A stretch of DNA of 64,000 nucleotides, from the NCBI RefSeq assembly GCF_051401765.1, contig NC_135066.1:23625501-23689500 (forward strand), read 5' to 3'. Shown in pieces: positions 34,735 to 47,482 of the stretch (positions are counted from its first letter, which is position 1; each line of letters begins with the position of its first letter). The position numbers were made by a program, and so were the translations under genes. Source of the stretch: Calliopsis andreniformis (Eukaryota > Arthropoda > Insecta > Hymenoptera > Andrenidae). The notes under the pieces are model-generated. The model was given only the letters and a program-made list of their open reading frames with translations, made no database searches and was not told the origin of the DNA.

Positions 34735-35660
34735 GTTAATTGCGCTGGAAAGAAAGTCCTGGAAAGACAGAAAAGTTACTTGAATTAGGCTTATTAGGTT
34801 AATGCACTTTGCTAGGCCTCCTGTATTGGAGTGCACACACTACCATTGCCGCGTACTAGAATAGTGGTAGGCTCATGCTTCCATGTGTGATTTCACACAA
34901 TTAAACCGATACCAAAACTTTAACAATTTTTCCTGATTAAACGGTTTGTTTGCAGCATACGGTTGCTTTCAAATATTTTGTTCTATTAAACAATCTGGAT
35001 TCGATTATGTTATAAAAAAATTAACATTAGTTTTCAATGTTATAAAAAATTTTGCTGGTGGGCTTTTTTGTAAATATCCATCGATCCACACAGAGGTATA
35101 GATTCACTCCTGAGAGCCACGACCATTGTCGTGTACGAGATTTATCATATTCTAGCTATCGTTAGCTTAGCGTATTGTAAGAATCGAAGGTTTTCTAAGT
35201 GACCATAAATTTAACCATAAGTGCAAGGTTGTTGTACAACTGCACCCTAGATGTCGAGGGAACACGTTTTAAAAAACGCAATTTCTGTGGTGATGTCCAG
35301 AAATCTGTTAGTTTACTGTCGCCTTCTCCGTAAAGACTTTCAACTGTATATATTATGATTGTCACGGCTTACCCTTGTTAAAACTCTACCAATAGAAGGT
35401 TTTTTAGCCCATCCGCTTACAACGTTTAGAAGCAATAGTTTATAACCATAGTGCGGCTTTGCTCAAGTTTTATACAACGACAGCAGATCTCTTTCGAACT
35501 TTATCGAGAAACCATCAGTCAAGCGTCCTCTTATACTTATAATAAAGTTTCGTTTAAAAGGTAACTAGCTGTACAAAATTAATTTGGCGTATAAAAGCAT
35601 ACGAGATAAGATGTGTACATATTGTACACATCAACCATTAATTTTTTTTACACCCTGTAC
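34735..35660 (+). mobile_element. Copy of the 7439 repeat family, split by an insertion
   Basis: The left part (34735-35127) aligns with the minus strand of 7500-7860: GACTTATTAGG-type text, the TAGGCTCATG segment, and the GAGGTATAGATTCACTCC end. The missing terminus, TTAATTTTTTTTACACCCTGTA, is found at 35636-35659. Between them, 35128-35633 is foreign sequence flanked by ACCATT on both sides. Confidence 0.6.
35128..35633. mobile_element. Insertion flanked by ACCATT duplication
   Basis: ACCATT occurs at 35122-35127 and 35634-35639, exactly at the two break points of the host repeat. This fits a 6-bp target duplication around a ~506-bp insertion. The insert has weak GTGTAC/GTACAC inverted ends, no coding frame and no second copy in the window. 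Confidence 0.45.
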
Positions 35661-38480
35661 TTGGTGTCGAGACACTGCCGCGTCTTGATATCTCGAAAAG
35701 TAGTTCGGATATAGACTTCAATCAAAATGTATTTTTAAGAGCACGCTTCAGGCTATCTTCTGAGTTCGAGTTTAACATGTTTGAAGTATTTTAAGCATAT
35801 TTATTCGTCCATGTTTGTACTTTATTATGGCATGCTGAGGGGAACGATAACAGTTATTATTGATTCTGTCATGTTACTCGTTTGTCTATTAAAAACAACC
35901 GTTGTTTAGTATTCGTACAATGCAAATGTTTGCAAATTTATGAACTTCTTCATGTTTCTTATTTCTAAGACGTAATAAGTTCCTGTTTTATATAAAAAGA
36001 TTACAAATAAAACAAAGGGATAATTAATTAGGGAATCCACTTTATTTTCGAATTGTAATCGTTCCTCTTATTGTTTGAAACTCTATATGTTTATTTTGAA
36101 ATTTTGGTCTACAGAAATTCGTACACCTTTGCAGGTAACCATATTTGTTGATTGCAATAGACAATCTGGGTCTTTTATGTCCAAATAAAATTTTTGTTTT
36201 ACTTCCTTTCATATAATAAAATGAATAAAAAAACTAATAAAAAATTCTAGAATAATTATGAAAACCTTTGCTACATTATACAATGATTTATTAAATCGAA
36301 TCTTTGAAACTTTTTTTAGTAAAAGTTCAGGAGGGACTGGGGAAAAAAGGAGAATTTGGTCGAAAATCGACACTTTGTACTGAATGAACGTTGAAGAAAA
36401 CTACTGCAGCGTTTTATACCAAAGACTATGATCTTTAAAAAAAATTCAAGTATATGTACATGCAACAGTTCTAAATAGTATAATTATTTGGACACCTGAA
36501 AGTGGAATACATTTGAATTATTATTATTTATTCTTATATAAAATAACGTACTTATTGTACGTGCAGCTCTTTCAACTATTTTTAATATGGGTTTTATCGC
36601 GTACTGATCAGTACAGATCTAGCCTAGGCTAGTAATTTTTGGGGATTAACATTAAAACTACCGAGGGTAACATATCTGTTTTTATTAAAGTGCCAAAATT
36701 ATAGGTCTTTGATAAAATATATAATTCATACGAACAATCATCAGTTATACACTTCTCTACTTTCATTCGGCATTAGTGGACAAAAATTATTATATACTTA
36801 CAGAACAAAACATTTATAAGGAGTAACTATGTCGGTCATTTCACCGTTCTGGTAGTTTTAGTATTAAAATTCTTCTGCAAATAACTTTTTTTAGATGAGG
36901 AAAGCAGGTTCTCTGAACACCTCATTTCAGAGTCATAAATAAATGAAATTACGCATGAAACCTTAGCAACCCAGATTGTTTACAGAGGGATACTATTAGA
37001 TACAATTATTTTGTAAAACAATATTTAAATGCAAACTTTAGTATTAAGTTCTTACGTTTTTAAATACTCTGTACACTATTAGATGTATTGCATTTTTGTT
37101 ACCATATTCAACTTCTAATTATAACTACTTTGTCATCAGAAAAATAAAAAAAAAACACTTTTGTATTGTATTGTTATAAGCCAAGGACAGAGCAATACAA
37201 AGCCAAGAATATACAATTTTATATGTACATATAAGAGGTTGTTACTAGTAGATACTACAGTACAAGGTAACATCAGGTTGCCGCAAAATTTTGAAAACGC
37301 GGATTAGTTTACGTCCGACCTGACGCAAGTCAGTCATACAATAGAGCAATACGTGGACGTGCCTGTGGCAGGTAACACAAAGTTACCCTTAGGACGTTGA
37401 AGGTCGATTTGCCTATATACAATTTGACACGAGGGCATGAAAGATTATTAGTAGGAGATTTTTTCTCCTTTTCTCCTTCTTATTTTCTAATATGGGAATA
37501 ACACGAACACAGATTTGTCTTATTATAAAAAGTGAACAAATTGAAATGTATTTTGTGTTGTAATTAAGAATGTTACAAATGTTATAATGTAATTTTGTTA
37601 CAAAATTCTAAACTCTATTTTCGATTTTGTGAGTTCAAACTTTTTCGGTTTTGATGCACTGAGAAATGCAGGAATTATTGAATTAGAAGTGGCCCAGCGT
37701 AATAGTAGAAACTACTGTATGGTTTAATACATGTTTGAAGAGGATTCCTACCCAATCTTATTTTGTACCGAAACTAGCTCAAGAGTGATGCGAAAACGTC
37801 CAATGAGTCTTCTAAAGCAGCTCTTTATACACATACACAAAAATTCAGAACAAAAACTGGTAATGGATGCATCTAGTAAGAATATGACTCAATTCGTTGC
37901 AGCAAGAAATATTGGAAAACTCTCATAGACAAGAAGTGCTTCAACTCACAACAGAAAATGCTTTCCAGAATTTGGAAAATACCTCTATCGTGATAATATT
38001 ATAATTTTTGTGTAAAAGTAGTGTCGTATGCGGAGATGCAATAGGTGAGAGCAATGACGGCTTACAAGTGGTCATATGACTCGCGTTCACAAGTAACATT
38101 TAAGTATGCGAGTTCTGCTAACCGCCAGTATTCATACATCCTTCTTCATGCATCCTTGGTTGTGTGTTTATAGCTTTGCCTACCACTGTAATTACTAAAT
38201 ATGTAAATTAGTAATCTAATACCTATTATTCATATTCAGTTTCTGAAAGTATAAAAGTAATAGAAAAATGTTCAACTGCCAAAGTAGGTACCTTTGATTC
38301 GACAGATCCATTTAAAATGAATCTAATTAATCATTGCTTTACTGAAATTGCAAACAGTTTCTCTAACTAAGTACTGTTTTCTCTAAATTCTATGCTACTC
38401 CCAAACAGTTTGAAATTCTGATATTACCAATTGCAAATTTAGCAGTTTGTAATAGATTGAAGAGTTACGTGGGTTGTTTA
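35661..38480. other. No gene recognised
   Basis: Long AT-rich stretch without repeat partner, splice-supported frame or RNA signal. Confidence 0.4.
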
Positions 38481-40600
38481 GCAATTCAACCGCTTTACAG
38501 AAAACTGTTATACCAGGAAATTATGTGCCGCGAATGTCGGTGAATATTGGAACGGGACGTTATCGTTCTCTCTTTGCACTTATTTCAGTCGGACTTTTCT
38601 GGTTATTCCTTTGCCGGCAAACGTAAATTGTCGTTCACCGATGCGAAATTCTTTGCTCTTCCTTTGGTACTCCCTTCCAGCCTCTCTGCCTTCAAGGAAA
38701 TTGGTATTGTACGTTGATAAGATTGGATTTATATAGAATTGGACTCGCTGATTACTGAGGTCGTAGCAAAGGAGTTCCTTTCGCTGGAAAAATTAGCGTT
38801 GCAAGTGTACGAGATATAAAATGAATTAAATTAATAGCTGGCCATGCTGTATTTATTACATGCTTATAAAGGAATAGAGTTTGAAACGTGCAGGAGAAAT
38901 AAACGTATAGTTGACAGTTTCGATTAACAGTGATCGATGTCTTGATATCTTCTTTTACTTTTTATTAAACTTGTTGATTCTTTTTAAAGAAAAACCACAA
39001 AGATGCTATACATCTGTATGGTCTCTAAAAAACAAACAAAGTTCTTAATTTGCTTACTAGAGTAACTCTTGAATAAAATATTGAGGCCTTGTCAAGAGAT
39101 GTTACGCAATGTTTTGACTTTGTTTTTATACACTATTATTATACAAAATCACATCAAAGTTTTATTTTTTTAACGTTTTCAGTAGAAATACATTTTCCTC
39201 AATGTAGGGATACAATAATATATTCATGTTAATCATTTCCTTCAAACAACTTTTAATTCAAAAATCCTTTTTTTCTCAAACTTAGTATTGTTTCAACTTC
39301 AGAATACGATTTCACCAGACTGTCACCTTTTGTCTCCGCCTCTCAATACTAAACTCTCCCATTAGAAAGAAAAGTAATCACAAATAAACGAAGTCTTGAA
39401 GAAACTTAAAAAACAGTTTCCAAGCGATGTCACGAAACGACTAGTTTTGTAACTAAATTACACGATTAAAATGAAGCTCCGTTCAAAGTTATTTCACACT
39501 TACTCCTTCCGAACTTATTATATTATCACAAAGTGTACGAAGTCTCGCATCGTTGTCTCAATTTTTAAATCGATTTCCATAGAAAAGTTTGCCGCACCTC
39601 AACACCTGATTCGAAGAAAGCCTGCACAAGATTTTCGCTCGGATGTCGTAATCAGGGCTTGAAAGTGGTGTCGTGCTGGCTTCGATTAGATCTGACGTCT
39701 CTGGCAGGTGACACTTAATTTGACAGAGGCCAGATAGACATCTGAAATCCGTGCACTTAATGTATGTCGATAGGGATCAAGCTTATAGACCAGGGTGGCT
39801 ATTAGGGGTCAGAATGCATCGTGTCCAGTTAAGCCTCCTAGTCACAAAGCGATGTCTTGAGGGACGAATGTCCCTAATTAACCTGACACCCTTTGGCGTG
39901 TATCTCCGTGCCTCCCTATGCAGGGAGTCGTTACACCATTATACCCGCGACCAATTCAATTTGTAATTAATCGTCGAGACAGAAAATTCACAGGAGAGCC
40001 ATTTACTTAATTGAACCTCGTTAATTCGCAATGAAGGTCTTAGACGTCCTCATTTCCTCCTTGTGCTTCACGATACTATTTTGTAAGATTCGTTTGCCGA
40101 TAAGCTTGTATGAAAACCATTGCTTGGTATTTTTCGTTTGATATTTGTGAGTTGTAACAATGACCAGACGCACACGACCGATAATTGGTGAACGATAATT
40201 TTGCCGGTTCTACTAAATATTACGCATTTTAACGAAACTACATACACGACCGACAAACAAGAAAAATTCACTGTTTGTATTAGGTTGCATTTAGACCAAA
40301 CGAGCAAATTCTTATTCTTCCCTTAGTTCAACAAAATTCATTCATTTCTCTATTTTATTAATTCATACTAATTGAATTTTACTAAAGTAGGAGAATAATG
40401 AACATTTGCTCACTTGATCTAAATGCAGTCTTATTCATTATTAGGCGTATTCGCCTGGTCTAAATGTCTACTCTTTAATTGTAATAACTTTGTAAAATTC
40501 ATGTACTGTCCAGGAATTCTGGTAAATCTGTAAAATGACTTTTCAAATGTTGCTAAAGCTAGCCTATGATCAATGCAACTTAGGTTTGTGACGAAATCTC
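38481..40600. other. Higher-complexity non-coding DNA
   Basis: Parts (38510-38720, 39560-40060) have balanced base composition and little simple sequence, unlike the flanks. There is a CAGGTG E-box at about 39707 and a TAATTA homeodomain-type core at about 39965. No frame is convincing. Regulatory DNA is possible, but nothing here proves it. Confidence 0.25.
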
Positions 40601-40604
40601 ACCC

Positions 40605-41345
40605 GTTTAGTCAGTCAATGATCAATGGACTGTCCTTCGGCTTATTTCGAGATTTCTCGATTACTGGTCGAAGATGACTATAACCGGAGTTTTTTGGACA
40701 GCTGAAAAACATGTATGGCGATTGAGTCATTTTTGCTAGATTTCTCCTGCAGCTGCTTTCAAGGACTCCAGATCTACGCTGATAAGGGAAACGACGCATT
40801 CGATGCATCACTTTCCTCCTGCTATGGCATTACAAATTTTCGTCATATCCACACGGATGATTGGACATCAATTATACATAAACACATCCACTTCCTCAAC
40901 ACATTGTGTTAGAACAACGCTTCCAAATTTGGAAGAAAGGTAGCACTGGAACTTTTGCACGTATTGTGCCAACACTTTGATTTTATAATAAAGGATTTCT
41001 TTAATACCTGAACGGTACACTCTGGTGTCTGTACTTTAAACTTGTTTGCTGTTATTTCTGTCCTGTTCTGGGGGTGCAGGAAGCTCTTATAACTAAGCTT
41101 GGAAAACAGGCGGAAGTATAATAGACACACTAGAGGCCTTGAAATCGTGAGTGGTGACCTTGGTTTGTTGCTGCTGCCGGCAAGCTTGACGAGAGTGGAG
41201 TTGAGGACGCTACAAAGTACATCAAAGTAGTGACAGACTCCAAGGATAGCGCGGACAGCTGACCACACTAAAGACCTTTCCATAAGAGTCACGAAACGAC
41301 ATACGTTTAATTGTAAGTTAGGTCGACTCCATGTTGGATCTAAAA
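40605..41345 (-). other. Unassigned segment with minus-strand frames
   Basis: Two minus frames (40611-40811, 66 codons; 40909-41292, 127 codons) lie in one stretch of balanced composition. The larger predicted product begins with a hydrophobic stretch and has several cysteines, but I see no known domain and no upstream promoter or splice pattern. A decayed mobile element or a non-coding transcript would also fit. It is reported because 127 codons is long for this AT-rich window. Confidence 0.22.
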
Positions 41346-41502
41346 CTATGATCTGAAGTTCGAATTGTAAAATATTTGATCACTTATTACACGTGGGTTC
41401 AAATGTAGTAGAGCACAAAGTAGTTCATTTCTTCTTATCTGTATTGTTGGTACGTTTACGTGAACGCGACGAGATACTGCGAGGTTTGTGAGACTGCCGA
41501 AA

Positions 41503-41740
41503 TGTGGCCCCCCACCTATGATCGAGTAACAAATCAAAAATTAATTAAGAGTGATTGACCACGTCGATAGCGGCGAGGATCTTGGCCCGCGACTGATATA
41601 AATATGAGGTAATTCACGTTCATTGTAGAGTGTGGCAGAGATCGTCAAGTACCGCGGAGTATCGAGAGAAATTGTATATCCAAATAAAGTGTTCAGTTAT
41701 CTCCATCGGGACTCTGAAACTCTCTACCCTTCTCCCCACA
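41503..41740 (+). mobile_element. Probable solo LTR (TGTGG...CCACA)
   Basis: This 238-bp unit starts TGTGGCCCCC and ends CTCCCCACA. It contains TATAAATA at 41597-41604, a TCATT initiator-like site about 20 bases later, and AATAAA at 41684-41689. That is the expected LTR promoter and polyadenylation layout. No target duplication is visible, and no internal region or second LTR is nearby. Confidence 0.5.
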
Positions 41741-42571
41741 CCTCTTACAGTATCAAAATAAAATACACTTTTGTCTTATCATATTTTCAGTTTATCCACT
41801 CCAGTTAACACGTATATGTATATATTACTCTTAAGTGGTATTAAATACTTGTTCCACTAAAAGTGTGATCAATTACTTTTGAGCGGTAATGCAGGGTGTT
41901 CTTTCTCACACATTTAAATCTTACTTTACACCCTGTAAGGGTGATCAGTTTAAACAGCAAATATCCGAATGTTGGCACCATTTATTGTCAATACTGTTGG
42001 CATTGTGAGTGCTGCCAATTTCCATTAGAGGGTTTCCAATAAAACTGATCACTTTGTATATGCATATTAATCTACGTTTCGTTTAATAAGTCGTATATTA
42101 TACTAAATGGTATACTATGTTCTCTCAATATAAGAAACAATTCCCATTTTTTATTATTGAAAATATAAGAAGGAAGGGATATGTTAAAATGTACAATCAA
42201 TTTCCATAAAGTTTTATTTACTACAAGTAGCTATTATTTTACTGTCATACATTTAATTTAATGACATACATTTAATTTTTTCTCCCTTCAGCCGTGAATT
42301 TTACAACAGAGTGTCTCATATTTTTTACATATTTTTATATTTAAATTGTGGCATTTTGGTATGGAATCATAATTGACATAAGTTGTGAATAAATTTAATA
42401 ATGCTATTTTATAATTCGCATTTTATGTTTTCTTCAAATTATAATAATATTGAAAAATCCGCTCCATGTACCCAAATATTTGAAATGACTGTGCACTTAT
42501 AAAGAATAAACTATTTTTACTAGAGCATCATATTTTAACGAAACTGGAGTATTTGATACCTTTGTTTAGGT
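41741..42571. other. No gene recognised
   Basis: AT-rich. A CACCCTGTA end at about 41931-41939 resembles the family terminus seen at 7439 and 35659, so a truncated element may end there. Confidence 0.35.
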
Positions 42572-42579
42572 ATAAACAT

Positions 42580-42957
42580 TAGGGGTGTGCGAGAACCCGA
42601 AATATCGGGAACCCAATGGTCGGGATGAGTCGGGAAGGGATCGAGTCGGATCGGGTCGGGTTCCCGAAAATTTCGGGATTCTCGATTCTGACGAGATTCC
42701 CGAAAATGTTCGGGACTCTGGAAAGTATCGGGATTCTTGAAAGTATCGGAATTCTCGAAAGTATCGGGATTCCCGAACATGACTCGATTACCACTACATT
42801 GCGACGCTTCATTATTGTATGTACTTCGGAAAGTGAATGTTTGGAATTTATGACATCTGTGTGTTAGTAACATGGATACCTTCGGGATCCCGGAAAAATT
42901 CCGAAAAATTTCCCGTCCCGACCCGACCTGACATTTTCGGGTTCTCGCACACCTCTA
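42580..42957. mobile_element. hAT-like MITE, 8-bp target duplication
   Basis: The ends TAGGGGTGTGCGAGAACCCG and TAGAGGTGTGCGAGAACCCG are inverted. ATAAACAT is duplicated at 42572-42579 and 42958-42965. An 8-bp duplication and a YARNG-type end fit the hAT superfamily. The interior is built of CGGGATTC / CGAAAATTTC palindromic words and about three ~20-bp tandem units (GAAAGTATCGGGATTCT-like, 42720-42770). Overlapping frames at 42535-42873 are by-products. Confidence 0.85.
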
Positions 42958-42965
42958 ATAAACAT

Positions 42966-43560
42966 GTTTTGTGTACAAGTCAATTATTATCTAGATGATG
43001 TATAATTTATCTATCTATATTGTACAATATATTCAATTCTATGTTTGTTAATTATAAGTTATTTAAGTCTGTGTTATCTAATTGTTCTACATTGTCTGAT
43101 GTTAGGCTTTGCATGTGTGGAATTAAATTCTGTTGCCTGGTAGAAGCTCTGCTGTTGTACTTTAGATCAAACATGGCTGCACCAATCAAAATTGAATCCG
43201 CCTTCTTGTGACTCTTATAGGTCTCTAACTCTAATGATACGTCTATCGCTATTAAGTCGAGACCTTAGAAATGTATGTGTTCATCATAATCGTGAAACAA
43301 TGAATCGATTTTTAGGGCTCTTAATATTGTCGTGAAACTAATTAGTATGCTTGATTATGTTCTTAAAAATAGTGGGTTCCATTTGTCCGTATCATATCGT
43401 CTTATCAGATATTTTTACAGATTGCGAACGGCGTGGCCCATCAGTGGGTTATTGAGTAATGCTCTTATTTTCTAGTTATTTGTACCTACACATCGAATCA
43501 TTGTAATAGCAACATCACACATATGTGTCAAAGTATACGCAGCCATTGTAGTGTAACGAT
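42966..43560. other. No gene recognised
   Basis: AT-rich DNA without repeat partner or coding signal. Confidence 0.35.
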
Positions 43561-43726
43561 CTATTTAGATCTGTTGTACACAGAAGTTCATAAATAGAGA
43601 AACACTTGTGAACAGGGAATGGGAATCGTGTAGCACACACTTAAGGAATGAATTCCATAGACCATACGAAAAAAAGACCGTGATAGGTATAACGAAGTCC
43701 AGGAATATAGTGTAACGGAGGAGGGA

Positions 43727-43820
43727 TCCAACGGTAGATGCGTATTTCAAACAATAATGTCAGGTTGTGTATTCAATATCCAATCGGATCTCCCTTCTTA
43801 TCATTATCTCAAGTGCGTTA
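43727..43820 (+). repeat. Dispersed repeat, partner at 15690-15800
   Basis: GTAGATGCGTATTTCAAACA and CCAATCGGATCTCCC align with the copy at 15710-15760. No element ends can be placed. Confidence 0.5.
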
Positions 43821-44499
43821 CCTTAATATTCTTAGTGATGATAAATCTTGATCATGAATTTGTGCCACTTTCAAAATATACTAAAAATATAAATATATTC
43901 TTCTGTCAGAAACATGTGGGGAAATGTTTGAGCTAAATCTATATAATTTAATAGTTACATTGATTTCAACCAAGTTCGAATCTAATTTTATAAATACATT
44001 CTTTATAGTCTTCATTGACTACACAGATTTGCTTCATTATCAGTATTACTAAGGTTTGAAATTAATTAAAATATAAAAAATGCATGTAATAAGTTTAAAT
44101 CTATAATTATATCTTATTGATGGACATATTATATCAGAGAACAGGCAGAGCTATCCACATTCTTTAGAAAAACATATTTCAAATATCTATGCATATTTTT
44201 TTTAATGTCAAGCATTGAAGAACTTTCTTCGGGTATTGACTCAGTTTTCGGAGAGCTTAAGCCTTCAGTATAGGTAAGGGCCTTTGGGGGAAGACCCAAG
44301 GTATCTAACACATCCAGGTGTTGTGAGGCCGTAGTTAGTTTTTCGACAGACCTTCGCATATGAACGTTTGTGCGAATATTCGTGATACATGCGGAGTTTT
44401 TCTACAAATTTACTCCTTTTCTCATGTTATTTCCGTTGCATGTGCGGTTTTCTCCAAATTGTACGCCAAGACTTCTATTAGTATGTGCAGTTTTCTCGT

Positions 44500-45088
44500 A
44501 TATAGATGTGGACCAAAAGATTAATCGGAGAATGGATACATTAACCCTTTCTACTTTGAAATTTCATAGGGCATGTTTTGATTTGCCCTTTGGATTGCAG
44601 AGAATAGACAGGTTTAATGTTATTTAACGATACCCTGGTACGGTAATTCAATATTCGCGAATGAGAAAGTCGTGACGTGTGGATATGTGAAGTGAACAGA
44701 CAGTTTACATGAACGTAGGCATATTAACCCTTTCTATCTCATAGTGAGTGCTTTGATTTGCTTTATGGATTGCAACTAATAGACAAGATTACTTTTATTC
44801 AATGATGTTCATAAATTTTAACTGAATTTTTGATCCCGTAATCTTGTCACTTGTCATAAAATTTCCGATCAGCTGTTCGACGGTGAGTTAGCTCTTCCCT
44901 CCTTTACATCGCTGTGATACTGCTGTTCAATCAACCACTGCTCGAAGCCTCTGCATGGGCTTGTTTCTGGTGCTTCCAAGCAAATTTTTAGACGTTTATA
45001 ACTAACGAACGAAACTTCAAATTCGTCTTATTTTGATCTCTAGAATCACCTCTTAAATTCACCCTGTGTTGTTCAGACACATCCTGTA
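44500..45088 (-). mobile_element. Family B element with internal duplication
   Basis: On the minus strand it begins TACAGGATGTGTCTGAACAA and aligns with 11101-11300 (shared TTATAAACGTCTAAA). It continues with CAGCTGATCGGAAATTTTAT, shared with 12850, and ends with a unit present twice (44725-44815 and 44535-44635), each ending AGAAAGGGTTAAT in that orientation. It is the longest copy of the family in the window. No frame is coding. Confidence 0.6.
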
Positions 45089-45114
45089 TAGCAGATTTGA
45101 CAAAGAATTAGTTA

Positions 45115-45820
45115 CACATATAGAGGATGTAAATTACACAGCGTTACAGACGAATATCTCCAAAAATATTGATTATACGGAAAAATATTTCAGATGAAAG
45201 TTGTTCTGCACCGAGGGAAATATCATGTGGTGGTACTTCTATTTTTCGCAGTAGACGGACAAAGGTGAGGTGAAAGTCACGACCATTTTTTCAAATACAA
45301 CCATATTTTTATTCTTTGCTAGTATTGTAGCTTATTTTAAGACGAATTTGAAAACTATGTACAGAAGGTCGTTCAAGATCAAACTTGCAGGAAAATGCCG
45401 AAAAGATGATTGAAATAAATATATATGGATAATTTTACGTAATTGCGTTTTATTTGTACTTTAGTAAGTGTTTTAAATGATGTCCTTGTACTTCAATGTA
45501 CTTAACAATGCTTTGTTTAATTTATTTCCGAAAAATAATTTGATTTTCGCTTTACAAGTTTATTGTGTATTTATTTCATTCACATGTTTCGTGTCTTCGA
45601 ACTTTCACACGAGAGTAATAACATGTGTTGAATATCAGCAATACTAAGGACAACATCAAAGGCATTATCAACGAAATGAAAACAAATTTTCCAAAATTCA
45701 TAAAAGTTCCACCACATGATATTCCCCTCGGTGCTAAATAACTTTCCTCTCAAACATTTTTGCGTAAAATCAATATTTTTGGAGATATTCGTCTGTAACG
45801 CTTTATAATTTACTATTTGA
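45115..45820. mobile_element. Inverted-repeat element related to 1185-1462
   Basis: The arms at about 45135-45250 and 45700-45815 are inverted. They share GTTACAGACGAATATCTCCA and its complement, the TGATTATACG / CGTAAAATCA region and the ATATCATGTGGTGG / CCACCACATGATAT pair. The middle (45290-45640) is unrelated AT-rich DNA. No coding capacity. Confidence 0.6.
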
Positions 45821-47482
45821 AATTATTGTTAATTTGTATATGTAATATAAACAACAACATCTTCATGTCAGCTTTATTTTGTGAAGTTGCTTGTAAAAGT
45901 TCAAATATATCTGTTAGACATGAATTTATAGATAGAAATTCATATAAAAAGGTTATAGCATTTTTGAAATAATGTTACATGGAATTTAAATATTTGCAAA
46001 AGGAAGAAAAAAGTTCTTTCCATACTGTGTATCAAAGATAGGGCCTATCGTTGTATATCCAATTACCTTCCTTGAAGACACTATGAATTTGTAATTATAC
46101 AAGATAGAGTTGAGCAAATTTTATTAAGAATAAGGGATAAAAAATAACGAATAAATTTATTAAATTTATTTGAAACTAACGGATGACACTACAGATTTAT
46201 TTGTAACTGACAAATAACCTTATATCGAATAAAATTGTTATTCATAATTTGTAAATAAATTTTTAAAACTTATTCGTTAATAACTCTGCGACGAACAAAT
46301 TTTGAGGACTATACGGTATTGGTACATGTAAGTATCATTACAGAATTTTTAATAATTAGGTTATTTGGAAGTTCTGTATCTGAATAACTTTTTATCAAAA
46401 TAAAAAATTATCCGTTATTTGAGAATAGTTTCGTTTTATTTATAATTCTTATCCGAAGATTCTATGAATAAAATTTATTCAAGTAAAATTTAATTAGAAA
46501 AATATCAAACTTTGATACAAGATGTGGAGGGGATGCGTGGTACATACAACGAGGAAGGAAGTGATTCTATTATTTGTAGAAGTAAGTAAATCGACTATCT
46601 TTTTATTAATAATTTCATTGATATACATTTACATTACAAATTGAATTGTTAAAGCTACCATCTTTGTTGATGTATACAAATCTTTGTTTTTCGAATCACA
46701 GAGTTATAGATTGATGATACCGTATTATGATGCTTTAATTTCTTGAACGCTAATCTATTTATTTATCGAGTTATACGAAAGGAACAGAGTACGCAGAAAG
46801 CACTTTAAATATCAAAACTTTATAAAAATCTCTGCAAATCTCGCCAAAGAATTTCCTTCTCACTCAAAAAATGAAAATATCTAAAATATCAAAAAGATCA
46901 CGTGTGCCTTGTGCCGCTTGCCGGTTACTTGGATCTAGCAGAAGCAAATATTATAAATCTGAATGCATGAACGAAGAGAGGGGGAAGCTTTAAAATTAGG
47001 TCAAAAACACACTGACAGAAATGATGTTGCTGATAGTTCAATCAAAAGATCAAAGTCAGCAGATCAATGAGGCAATTTCGGTGAAATTCAGCTGGCACGA
47101 CAACCAGCTGTGGAGAAAAAGTTAGTCGAGGAGGAAGGTACCAGGATAACTAGTCCTAGGTCACGAGGGTTCACTTCTATAACATGTCCATCTGATGCAA
47201 GAATCGAAGAGTTAGTAGGTCCTACGTCATATACCATTATTTAGCTCCGATTAGGGAGATATAGCACGGTTTTCGACGACGACGCACCCTCGTGGAAGAG
47301 CTCCCTCTGTATAGGCTTGAGTCAGTAAAACAGGAGCAGTCTCCATACTTAGGCATGAAGTCGGATGGGATGAGAAGTCCTAGACTTCTGACAGTAGTCT
47401 GGGAGTCGCACCGGTAATCACTCCCCCCATTAAACTTTCGCCTACTTCGCATACTTGGACCTAAACGTTTCAAGCTTATATA
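45821..47482. other. No gene recognised
   Basis: The part 45821-46900 is AT-rich. The part 46900-47470 is richer in G+C and has a 78-codon minus frame (47237-47473) without domain. It is not assigned. Confidence 0.35.

Noticed and set aside
42535..42873. Repeat protein with SIGILE- or NPDTF-like units
   Set aside because: Translations of tandem units inside the hAT-like MITE on both strands; no independent coding evidence.
46500..46590. Exon ending at AGAA|GTAAGTAA
   Set aside because: The donor is acceptable, but no clear acceptor or phase-compatible partner was found.
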